Below, piece by piece: positions 1 to 6,157 of a stretch of 11,228 nucleotides of DNA. Made by a program: the position numbers and the translations under genes. The stretch covers positions 1 through 11,228 of the forward strand of contig MFIX01000024.1 of assembly GCA_001780825.1 (NCBI GenBank), in the 5' to 3' direction. Each line of letters opens with the position of its first letter. The stretch's first letter is position 1. The notes beneath the pieces are model-generated. The model did not search any database. It had not been told where the DNA came from and saw only the letters and a list, made by a program, of their open reading frames with translations. The DNA comes from Candidatus Glassbacteria bacterium RIFCSPLOWO2_12_FULL_58_11 (lineage in GTDB: Bacteria > Gemmatimonadota > Glassbacteria > GWA2-58-10).

Positions 1-225
1 CCCATCCCATTCCACCGGATCGAGATATTTTATCTCCCAGGGACCGTCACCGGATCTGGACTTGATTTTAAGCGTCCCCTCGCGATGCAAGGGGTCAATG
101 GTTCCGACCATGTCAATGGCCGAGAGACTGGGTGCGCTCAGCATCGAGGTTTCCCGCTCCTTGCAGCCGCCTAACACAAATGACAATGCAGCGATGGCGA
201 TGAAAATGGAAAAATATCTGGTCAT
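1..225 (-). CDS. Putative lipoprotein, N-terminal part only
   Basis: The reading frame starts with ATG at 225 and runs open to the left edge (75 codons seen), so the C-terminus is missing. The N-terminus is a textbook lipoprotein signal: MTR, a hydrophobic stretch (YFSIFIAIAALSFVL), then the lipobox LGGC with the lipidated Cys at residue 21. After it comes a Ser/Lys-rich, probably flexible mature start (KERETSMLSAPS). The mature part continues with a beta-type segment (GTLKIKSRSGDGPWEIKYLD) that I cannot assign to a family. Expected location is the outer or inner membrane, facing the periplasm. An AGGA lies about 12 nt upstream of the ATG, a weak ribosome site. It is divergent from the Nudix gene across about 600 bp. 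Function is unknown. The lipoprotein call is firm; any role in the neighbouring carbohydrate locus would be a guess. Confidence 0.8.
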   Translation of the reverse strand, partial: MTRYFSIFIAIAALSFVLGGCKERETSMLSAPSLSAIDMVGTIDPLHREGTLKIKSRSGDGPWEIKYLDPVEWDG

Positions 226-321
226 CTTTCACATCCTGAATAAATGGCAGGGATTGTCATGGGGAAAATACCGGGATCACGAAAAATTTGAAGCGTATAG
301 ATTTTATGCCGAACCATCTCC

Positions 322-447
322 CTATGATCGATAATAACTTTTTGTGTGGATAGAAGTTCCCGATTTCCGATTCGCTTTTGGCTGTCTAAATATTGAGTGG
401 CCATCCCGTTTTTGCCATATGCCGTTTCTTCTTGCGGAAATTCGCAT
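322..447 (-). CDS. Possible 41-residue basic small protein
   Basis: An ATG at 447 is preceded by AAAGGAGGACA (minus strand), one of the strongest Shine-Dalgarno matches in the window, though the 3-nt spacing is short. The frame runs 41 codons to TAG at 322-324. The product (beginning MRISARRNGIWQKRDG, ending SIHTKSYYRS) is very basic, with no hydrophobic segment and no motif I know. It lies upstream of and co-oriented with the lipoprotein gene, 97 nt away, so it could be a leader peptide or a small protein of the same transcript. It could equally be non-coding: its composition is that of AT-rich intergenic DNA and no homology can be tested here. Confidence 0.25.
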   Translation of the reverse strand: MRISARRNGIWQKRDGHSIFRQPKANRKSGTSIHTKSYYRS

Positions 448-575
448 TGTCCTCCTTTCCAAGCTTGAAATGATTCCTAAAAAGCTAAAATGCCGTGGCA
501 GAAGAGTGGCCGATGATGTCGAAGGAAATCTTAAAGCGGCTTACCAGTAAATTATTTTGTATCGCTTCTAACGTT

Positions 576-603
576 TTGCCTTATTATCATAATACACTAT
601 AAA
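576..603 (+). promoter_or_regulatory. Weak sigma-70-type promoter candidate
   Basis: TTGCCT (576-581), a 16-bp AT-rich spacer, then TATAAA (598-603). The boxes are acceptable but it lies about 220 bp before the Nudix start, and AT-rich DNA yields such matches by chance. The promoter at 649-677 is the better candidate. Confidence 0.25.
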
Positions 604-648
604 TTTGAAATTGAAAAGAATTTTTTGCATTTTATGGCCTCTCCTGTT

Positions 649-677
649 TTGACATCCAGTTCGGGCCGGATTATTAT
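649..677 (+). promoter_or_regulatory. Near-consensus sigma-70-type promoter for the Nudix gene
   Basis: TTGACA (649-654, perfect -35 box), a 17-bp spacer, then TATTAT (672-677, five of six matches to the -10 consensus). Predicted transcription start is near 684, giving a leader of about 140 nt before the ATG at 825. Box identity and ideal spacing are seen directly. Use by the host is inferred and assumes a housekeeping sigma factor with the usual specificity. Confidence 0.55.
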
Positions 678-771
678 TCCAGCTTGCGCCCAGGAGGAAG
701 TTCCGGATTTTAATACAGGTAGAAAACAGCCCGTCGCAATTCAGGATTATTTTTATGCAGCGGCGAGAATT

Positions 772-788
772 TTAAAGTAATACTTTAA
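772..788. repeat. 7-3-7 inverted repeat ahead of the Nudix gene
   Basis: TTAAAGT, AAT, ACTTTAA form a perfect dyad in the presumed leader, ending 36 nt before the ATG at 825. It could be an operator or a weak AT-rich hairpin. The pairing is visible; the role is unknown. Confidence 0.4.
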
Positions 789-824
789 GTTTATTTGTTA
801 TCAATTAATATTTCAGGCACTAAC

Positions 825-1346
825 ATGGATACAGAAGAGATATTTGATGTCGTCGATGAAAGCGGAAGGGTAATCGGCAGTGCCCCTCGCGGCCGGGTAC
901 ACGGAGACCCCTCGCTGCTGCACAGGAGCGTGCATGTACTGGTGCTGAATGGGAACGGCGAGCTGTTCCTGCAGAAGCGCAGCGCGAACAAGGACATTCA
1001 GCCCGGCAAATGGGACACCTCGGTCGGCGGCCATGTGGGCCTGGGCGAGGAAGTCCAGGCCGCGGCCAGGCGAGAAATGGAGGAAGAGCTGGGAATCCGG
1101 GAGGCTGAGATCGGCTTCCTTTACAGTTACCTTTGGCGCAGTGCGGTGGAATCCGAGCTGGTGACCAGTTATCTCTGCCGCTACGAGGGCCCGATCAGGG
1201 TTTTGCGCTCGGAGATCGAGGAGGGACTGTACTGGAGCTTACCGGCAATCGAAATAAAACTGGGGAGCGGGACTTTCACGCCGAATTTCGAGGAGGAGTA
1301 TTCCCGGCTGAAAAAATATCTTCAGGGCAAATCCGGAATGCCATAA
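825..1346 (+). CDS. Nudix hydrolase (IPP-isomerase-like / YfcD-like)
   Basis: The product is 173 residues, soluble and cytoplasmic. A full Nudix box is present at about residues 71-93: G-HVGLG-E, seven residues, then REMEEELGI, matching GX5EX7REUXEEXGU, so the metal-binding Glu residues are intact. The opening FDVVDESGRVIGSAPRG followed by the LLHRSVHVLVLN block is typical of the subgroup that includes YfcD and relatives of isopentenyl-diphosphate isomerase. The family hydrolyses nucleoside-diphosphate-linked compounds; the substrate cannot be read from sequence. I take ATG 825 rather than the upstream in-frame TTG at 795, because that extension has no ribosome site and looks non-coding. Length is normal for the family. 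The gene converges on the lyase gene with a 15-bp gap and no terminator. It is probably a housekeeping neighbour, not part of the polysaccharide system. Confidence 0.9.
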   Translation: MDTEEIFDVVDESGRVIGSAPRGRVHGDPSLLHRSVHVLVLNGNGELFLQKRSANKDIQPGKWDTSVGGHVGLGEEVQAAARREMEEELGIREAEIGFLYSYLWRSAVESELVTSYLCRYEGPIRVLRSEIEEGLYWSLPAIEIKLGSGTFTPNFEEEYSRLKKYLQGKSGMP

Positions 1347-1361
1347 TTTTACTTAAAGCAA

Positions 1362-3515
1362 CTATATTCCGCCGGGAGCAGTCGACCGGATGCGGATCAG
1401 CAGGGCAACCGCATCCGTTATCGAATACCGGCCATCCCCATTGAAATCGGCCAGCGGCTGAGCGGAGTCCTCTAAGGCCAGCCGCAACAGCCGGATCAGA
1501 TCCTCAAGATCCAGGTTTCCACTGCCGTCATAGTCGCCCGGCGGTTCCAGAGTGCGGGCCGTGAATGAGACCAGGGAGCGCTTTTTAGGATCGCCCTGGA
1601 GGCTCAAGGTGCCGGGCGGCAGAAGCACTTTCAGCGGCCCCGTCGCCTGGTCCTGTTCCAGCGACACCTCCCCCGCTTTCACTCCCTCATCGGCCACATC
1701 GATCACCTCGACAAAGGTGTAATCGGTCGCTCCGGATTGAGCGACACTCACCTCCACCCGGCCGACCCCGAGCTCGGGCCGCGGGTCGGGCGGCGGGTAA
1801 TAGGCCGTGCCGATCTGATAGGCCCGGACCGTATCGAGCGTGGCTCCGGCCGGAGAGAGGACTGTCACCACCGCCCGCCCCCCGCCGTCGGAAACCGTAA
1901 ACCGGCCCGGCTCCAGCAGCGGACGAACGGTATAGTGCCAAAGCACTTTGGGCAGCAGAGCGCTGTTGGCCAGCTTGATATTATCCACCACCACCAGGTA
2001 GCGCTCGGCGATCCAGGCCACCTCCCGCACGGCTGTTTCGATAACCGAGGGATAGTAAGCCTTGGAAAAATCGCCGGCAACGTAGCTCCAGTACCCCGAG
2101 TCCCGGTAATCGACAATCTCCCCGGTTTCGCTGCCGGGGTCGGCCAGGTAACTCTCCAAAGTCGCCAGGCTCTGGTTGCTGTAAATCCGCTGGCCGCCCT
2201 CATCCTGGGAAAAGACCGGGTTGACCGCGAGGATCGAGTTGTGAGCAATGGTTTTGCGGTAGTAATTCAGGCGGAACGAGCTTTCGAAGTCGCCTTCATA
2301 GGCTCCGGACTCGATCAGCAGGGGCTTGTGCCGGAAGACCTCGAGATGGCCCTGGTCGAAATGCCCGTGATCCTCGAAATAATTGCCGCACTTGAAAAAG
2401 ATGAACGTGTCATTCTCGCCCCAGCCACTGCGCCAGAAGGCCATCCCGGTGCCGCGGGGGCTGAACAGGGTACGCCTGGGCAGCGTGGTATGACTGACCC
2501 CCGGCGCGTCTGGGTCCCACCAGAGCAACACATTGTAGGCATTACCCTCCTCGACCACCCGGTTGTCCGGCTGGACTGCCTGGGTGGCAAACAAGTAGTT
2601 CAGGTACTCCCGCCCCACCGGCTCAGCATAGGCAAAAGCCCGCTCGCCGATCACCCGGAATGAATAGCGCTCCGAGGTCCTGCGGAAACAATCCGCGAAG
2701 CGGACCAGCAGGCTGTCCGGCTGCCTGCTGTAGATTATGAACTCCGCCTCGCGCCAGGCCCAGTCATCCTGCTCCTCGCGCACGGTTTTCCACTTGTCAT
2801 CTCCGGTGGCTGAGTACCAGGCGCTCATGAAATGGCCGCTGTGCCACATCGTGTAACGGCGTCCATATCCGAAACCATTGTGGACAGAGCCGGCCTGAAG
2901 GCTGCGGGCGGGAAAGAGGTGTTTGGTAAAGATCGAGTCCGCCCATTGGATATAACGGTCGGCGCTTGCATGATGGCCTTTCAGGGCCAGGCCGGCCATT
3001 CCCACGCCGACCGCGAAACCGTACATCCGGGTGTGGAAAATGTGCGCACCCTGGCCCTCGTACTGGCCGATCAGCCAGTCCGCGCCCGTGGCCAGCCGGG
3101 AGACGACATTCGCTTTATCGGTATCGGAAAAATCGCCGCGGGGATAGAGCCAGTCGAAAGCCATCGCCGCCCACATCACCAGCTCGCCATCAGTGGTGGT
3201 GCCATCGAACTCGAAATCCGTTTTCAACATGGAGACACACTCCGCGGCAGCGGCGCTGTCATCGAGAAGAAGGGCCTTCAGGGCCACGTTGCAGGGGCTG
3301 TAGCTCAGGCGGTTGACATAAGAGGCGTAGCGCGAGTCATGGGCCCGCTGCCGAAGCTGTTCGGTGGTGATCGAGCGCTCGCCCCAGGCGCTGTCCCGGA
3401 AAAAGAGGCGCGGATGGCCCGCGAAAACCTCGACCGCCCTGGCTCTGCTCGTAACTGTCAATAAAGACAAACTCAGCAGGAGAGTAATCAGACAGGAAGC
3501 ATATTTTTTATCCAT
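1362..3515 (-). CDS. Secreted heparinase II/III-family polysaccharide lyase with C-terminal dockerin
   Basis: The product is 717 residues. Residues 1-27 are a Sec signal peptide (MDKK, a Leu-rich core, cleavage after SRARA). Residues ~30-330 are helix-rich and fit the alpha/alpha-toroid of PL families with this fold; HNGFGYGRRY (212-221) could supply the catalytic Asn/His and Tyr. Residues ~345-600 are the heparinase II/III-like beta-sandwich, with EDHGHFDQGHLEVF (381-394) and KTIAHNSILAVNP (421-433), both hallmark blocks. Residues 660-717 are a type I dockerin: two calcium loops, D661-D663-S665-D669-D672 and D690-N692-D694-S698-D701, each followed by a helix. The family cleaves uronate-containing polysaccharides by beta-elimination; the exact polymer is undetermined. 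I chose ATG 3515 because it gives the clean signal peptide. The frame stays open to 3788, but that part overlaps the neighbouring gene and crosses a palindrome. No strong ribosome site is visible. It is the third co-oriented gene of the enzyme cluster. Confidence 0.88.
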   Translation of the reverse strand: MDKKYASCLITLLLSLSLLTVTSRARAVEVFAGHPRLFFRDSAWGERSITTEQLRQRAHDSRYASYVNRLSYSPCNVALKALLLDDSAAAAECVSMLKTDFEFDGTTTDGELVMWAAMAFDWLYPRGDFSDTDKANVVSRLATGADWLIGQYEGQGAHIFHTRMYGFAVGVGMAGLALKGHHASADRYIQWADSIFTKHLFPARSLQAGSVHNGFGYGRRYTMWHSGHFMSAWYSATGDDKWKTVREEQDDWAWREAEFIIYSRQPDSLLVRFADCFRRTSERYSFRVIGERAFAYAEPVGREYLNYLFATQAVQPDNRVVEEGNAYNVLLWWDPDAPGVSHTTLPRRTLFSPRGTGMAFWRSGWGENDTFIFFKCGNYFEDHGHFDQGHLEVFRHKPLLIESGAYEGDFESSFRLNYYRKTIAHNSILAVNPVFSQDEGGQRIYSNQSLATLESYLADPGSETGEIVDYRDSGYWSYVAGDFSKAYYPSVIETAVREVAWIAERYLVVVDNIKLANSALLPKVLWHYTVRPLLEPGRFTVSDGGGRAVVTVLSPAGATLDTVRAYQIGTAYYPPPDPRPELGVGRVEVSVAQSGATDYTFVEVIDVADEGVKAGEVSLEQDQATGPLKVLLPPGTLSLQGDPKKRSLVSFTARTLEPPGDYDGSGNLDLEDLIRLLRLALEDSAQPLADFNGDGRYSITDAVALLIRIRSTAPGGI
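1368..1538 (-). other. Dockerin type I domain within the lyase gene
   Basis: This stretch encodes residues 660-716 of the lyase. DYDGSGNLDLEDLIRLLRLAL and DFNGDGRYSITDAVALLIRI are two copies of the F-hand calcium loop plus helix that defines dockerins, with acidic, Asn or Ser residues at loop positions 1, 3, 5, 9 and 12. Dockerins bind cohesin domains on scaffoldins or on cell-surface proteins. No cohesin is encoded in this window. Confidence 0.82.
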
Positions 3516-3587
3516 GAGTATCAATCCGCTGAAATGAGGTAAATCGTGCGAGGGTGTTGACATACCGAAAAGAAGCGTACTTTGTGC

Positions 3588-3611
3588 AGGGGCGACGCAT
3601 GCGTCGCCCCT
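3588..3611. repeat. Perfect 24-bp palindrome (REP-like)
   Basis: AGGGGCGACGCA followed by its exact reverse complement TGCGTCGCCCCT, centred on GCATGC. It lies in the 124-bp spacer between the downstream PcRGLX/YetA-like gene (stop at 3640) and the lyase start (3515). As RNA or cruciform DNA it gives a very stable 10-12-bp hairpin. No U-tract follows on the minus strand, so it is not a standard terminator. It resembles the short GC-rich palindromes that recur between genes in many bacteria; that it is repeated in this genome is inference. Confidence 0.75.
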
Positions 3612-3639
3612 ACGACTAAATAAATGAACTCGCAAAAAT

Positions 3640-5943
3640 TCAATGTGCTCCCTGTGCCTCACTAGTGAAATAATACAGGGCCCGGGCGATTCCCCGGCCG
3701 TTAAGGCCGAAATCCTTGAACGGATTGTCCCAGACCCCATGCCAGGTTTCGAGGTACTCTTTCTCGAGATCGAGATATGCCGCGCCATCCGGCTGCGAAG
3801 CTAATAACCCGATACCGAGCGCCATATTCGAGTACTTTTCGTAGGGCCGGTTGACGTGCATCCAGTCCACAGCCTGGCGGATAACATCCAGCACCTGTTT
3901 ATCGCCGGTGATATTATAATAATCGGTAAAAGCCTCGAGCAGGAAACCCACCATGAAATAACCCTGGGTGAATTTTGCCTCGTTCTCCGCGAAATGCTGC
4001 CGCCAGAGCTGGAAAGTCCTGCCGGCGGTTTCGAGGTATTCTTTATCTCCGCTGTATTCATAGGCTGCCAGCAGGGTCAGAACCTGGAAACCAGCCCCGC
4101 GCGGCTGGATGAAATCACTGTAGGCGCCGAAAGATTGGGCGTACCGTGCCGCTTTCAGGGCCACTTCCAGAGCCCGCTCATCGCCGGTGAGATAGTAACG
4201 GTCGAACAGACCCTGGGTCTTGTGATGGTTGGTGGTGTTGGAAACAAAAACTTTAGCGCTGGTGAAATCCCGGGGGTCGGCAGGGTCAATCCGCACGTGA
4301 TCGGTAGGCGGACAGTAGCGGTTAGCTCCATTCATCCAGTTCCCCGGCGCAAAATGTGTGACCTGAATATCCATCAGGTGCCAGGCCCGGCTCAGGAAAT
4401 AATCGTAGTACAGCCACTTGCCGCTGCGGTAGAATTCGAGAGCGGTGATATGCGGCAGGTCGTAGTAGTGGCCGTTCCAGGCGATATTGCGCGGGTCTTT
4501 GTCACCGTTGACCCAGATATGGTGCATCCCGTCCCCCCACTCCAGGAACCCGAAGCCCTCGACTGTCACGCCGTTTTTCGTGCGCGATTTAACCATTGAA
4601 AGCATATTCAGCAGCCCTTTGTCGAACTCCTCCTCGACACGCCGGACCAGCGCCCGGTTTTCCTCCGGGTAAAGAGCGAGGTTGCGCTCCACGAGCGGGC
4701 CAAAAGCGCGGCTGGTACGGCAGTAATAGGCCGGTTCGGCGACCGCGGTCAGGGGCTTCTGGCAGGCGGCGGTCAGGGAGCAGAGCAGCTCGTGGTCATT
4801 GCGATCGGTGAAAGCGAACCGCAGGTAATGGGTACGCGCCACTCCGGAATAGAGATCGACAGTCTTTTTCAGGCGCACCGGAATCAAGCCGGCCCGCAAC
4901 ATACCCTCATCCGCGACGACTTCCAGGCTCGACGGATGCATCTGCCAGAAGCAGCGCAGTCCCACGGCGGCGGCGCCTTTTTCCGAGCCCAGGCCGATCC
5001 AGCCCAGCCGGTCGCTGTCCCTGGATTGGGGGTCGCCTCCGCTCCAGCCCTGGAACACCCCGCCCAGCGAATATTCCGTGGAGGAGCCGGCCTGGATAAA
5101 TGCCTCGGAACCCGGGCCGCCGAGCACGCTGCTGATATCCTTATCCGCCTGGCCGATATAGACAGCGACGCCTTTTTCCCGAAAAACCGTGGGGACCTCG
5201 ACCTGCAGGCCTTGCAGAGTAATTTTATTTTCTATTACCGAGTCGCGGTTTTCCACGGTCACGGCCAGGCGGATAACCGGAGAATCATTGTAGAAATACA
5301 GACGGCAGATATAATGCAACAGCTCCGCTCCGCTTTCGCTTTTAAGCCCGCCCTCGGCGCGCAGGACCACGCGCATGGCTCCCCGGCTCTCGACGCTAAG
5401 CTCAGAGCTCTTATCCCGGGCCGCGGTGTATTCCATGTCACCGGCCTGGGCGACCAGCCCGCGATGGTGCGGGCCGACCAGCTCCTGTGCATATTTGCCC
5501 TCCCCGCCCGCCAGGGCCACGCGGTCAAACACATTGAAGCCCTTTCGCCGGACCTCCACCCTGATCCGGCTTGTGGTTACTGTCAGTCCCCGAGGGTTTT
5601 CATTCACCTCTAGCCGGGTGCCGACTTTCTGCGCCGGGCCTTTATCGAGAGAATAAATCTGCTTTCCCCCTGCCTCTGCACTGGCCTGGAAATCCAGGTG
5701 CACCCAGCGCAGGGAGCTGTCCGGCCACAGCGAGACCTTGCGGATCTCGACTGGAACGACATCATCCTCATGCAGCAGCACCAGCTCCTCAGGCGATTTA
5801 ACCATGCCCCTGGGGAGAGGCACCCCGCAGGTGACCGGCTCGGCCACTCGAGCGATGCCGCTTCTTTCCTCGACCGAAAGCTCGACCGCCCGGGCTGCCG
5901 AAGCGAGGAGCAGCAGACAAGCAACTATAATAGTTTTATACAC
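3640..5943 (-). CDS. Secreted PcRGLX/YetA-like protein, exo-rhamnogalacturonan lyase family (paralog 1)
   Basis: The product is 767 residues. Residues 1-19 form a signal peptide (MYKTIIVACLLLLASAARA). Residues ~20-110 match the N-terminal RIFT-barrel domain of the PcRGLX/YetA group (EPVTCGVPLPRG at 35-46, SLRWVHLDFQA at 77-87). Residues ~120-390 are the central beta-sandwich (YFYNDSPVIRLAVTVENRD, then FWQMHPS at 332-338). Residues ~405-767 are the alpha/alpha-toroid, with EWGDGMH (468-474), YYDLPH (493-498), RYCPPTDHVRIDP (542-554) and KTQGLFDRYYLTGDE (575-589). The fungal founder PcRGLX (PL26) releases unsaturated disaccharide from the end of rhamnogalacturonan I; YetA sits beside the rhamnogalacturonan genes of Bacillus. 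Activity here is inferred from family. The start is GTG at 5943, with GAGGAAAG directly upstream, which is strong but close. It is probably co-transcribed with its paralog upstream; the two proteins are similar end to end and represent a tandem duplication. Confidence 0.85.
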   Translation of the reverse strand: MYKTIIVACLLLLASAARAVELSVEERSGIARVAEPVTCGVPLPRGMVKSPEELVLLHEDDVVPVEIRKVSLWPDSSLRWVHLDFQASAEAGGKQIYSLDKGPAQKVGTRLEVNENPRGLTVTTSRIRVEVRRKGFNVFDRVALAGGEGKYAQELVGPHHRGLVAQAGDMEYTAARDKSSELSVESRGAMRVVLRAEGGLKSESGAELLHYICRLYFYNDSPVIRLAVTVENRDSVIENKITLQGLQVEVPTVFREKGVAVYIGQADKDISSVLGGPGSEAFIQAGSSTEYSLGGVFQGWSGGDPQSRDSDRLGWIGLGSEKGAAAVGLRCFWQMHPSSLEVVADEGMLRAGLIPVRLKKTVDLYSGVARTHYLRFAFTDRNDHELLCSLTAACQKPLTAVAEPAYYCRTSRAFGPLVERNLALYPEENRALVRRVEEEFDKGLLNMLSMVKSRTKNGVTVEGFGFLEWGDGMHHIWVNGDKDPRNIAWNGHYYDLPHITALEFYRSGKWLYYDYFLSRAWHLMDIQVTHFAPGNWMNGANRYCPPTDHVRIDPADPRDFTSAKVFVSNTTNHHKTQGLFDRYYLTGDERALEVALKAARYAQSFGAYSDFIQPRGAGFQVLTLLAAYEYSGDKEYLETAGRTFQLWRQHFAENEAKFTQGYFMVGFLLEAFTDYYNITGDKQVLDVIRQAVDWMHVNRPYEKYSNMALGIGLLASQPDGAAYLDLEKEYLETWHGVWDNPFKDFGLNGRGIARALYYFTSEAQGAH

Positions 5944-6157
5944 CTTTCCTCTTTGCCTTAAAGCAAAAGGTTAAGATGGGACGATATTTTTAAAATGTCC
6001 TTTTCAGCAGTCCCGGTGTCCGGGGGCGGCGCGCGCATGAACTATGCGCGCGGGGCGGCCGGCTGCACCGGCCGTCCCGCCTGTGCAGCCTTGCACAGGC
6101 GCCGCCCCCGAGGCTCGGAATTCCCTCAAAGTCCGGCACAGAGCTGAACCCCCGGCG
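5944..6157. other. Spacer between the two paralogs
   Basis: This 214-bp spacer is two-part. 5944-6010 is AT-rich and holds the ribosome site of the downstream paralog. 6011-6125 is extremely GC-rich and almost completely base-paired, and contains the cloverleaf at 6021-6110. No promoter for the downstream gene is convincing, so readthrough from the upstream paralog is the simplest model. Confidence 0.6.
6021..6110. repeat. 90-nt closed cloverleaf of nested inverted repeats
   Basis: The outer stem is 6021-6030 (CGGGGGCGGC) with 6101-6110 (GCCGCCCCCG), 10 perfect pairs. The 70 nt inside split exactly into three hairpins with nothing left over. H1 is 6031-6038 with 6044-6051 (8 pairs, loop GAACT). 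H2 is 6052-6062 with 6068-6078 (11 pairs including one G-T/G-U, loop CTGCA). H3 is 6079-6087 with 6092-6100 (9 pairs, loop GCCT). In all 76 of 90 bases are paired. It begins 47 nt past the stop of the upstream paralog and ends 77 nt before the GTG of the downstream one. There is no U-tract on either side, so it is not an intrinsic terminator. It has no tRNA consensus bases or CCA-type acceptor. Removing the three hairpins leaves a 20-bp perfect palindrome. It may be a structured RNA or a palindromic mobile element. Confidence 0.85.

Larger units (their letters stand above)
226..824. other. Long AT-rich divergent intergenic region
   Basis: About 600 bp separate the lipoprotein start (225, -) from the Nudix start (825, +). 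It is clearly more AT-rich than the coding DNA around it, especially at 540-640. Within it I can support a rightward promoter (649-677), a weaker candidate (576-603), a 7-3-7 inverted repeat (772-788) and one possible small ORF on the minus strand (322-447). The other open frames here (for example 344-550 on +, or 222-404 on -) have no good start signal and no recognisable protein. I see no RNA gene or mobile-element end. An AGGAGG at 692-697 on the plus strand has no start codon at a usable distance and is probably coincidental. Confidence 0.6.

Noticed and set aside
222..404. 60-residue minus-strand ORF ending in an ATGA overlap with the lipoprotein start
   Set aside because: The overlap looks like translational coupling, but the ATG at 404 has no ribosome site and the protein resembles no family. 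The 322-447 ORF, in another frame over the same DNA, has a better start.
344..550. 68-residue plus-strand ORF in the left intergenic region
   Set aside because: It has a non-ATG start without a ribosome site, AT-rich non-coding composition and no recognisable protein features.
795..824. Ten-residue N-terminal extension of the Nudix protein from TTG 795
   Set aside because: There is no ribosome site, the start is a rare TTG in AT-rich leader DNA, and family similarity begins just after ATG 825.
1737..2663. Long plus-strand open frame (308 codons) opposite the lyase gene
   Set aside because: It is a GC-rich shadow frame on the opposite strand of a well-supported enzyme; its translation has no domain and no start signal.
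3516..3788. N-terminal extension of the lyase to an upstream start at 3788
   Set aside because: It overlaps the coding end of the paralog 1 gene in another frame and crosses the 24-bp palindrome, and a clean signal peptide begins at 3515.
6021..6110. tRNA or tmRNA-like cloverleaf
   Set aside because: The stems are 10, 8, 11 and 9 bp with loops of 4-5 nt. There is no 7-nt anticodon or T loop, no tRNA consensus bases and no junction nucleotides.
6021..6110. Rho-independent terminator between the paralogs
   Set aside because: The stem is strong enough, but no T-tract follows on either strand; the minus side reads into mixed sequence before the AT-rich part.
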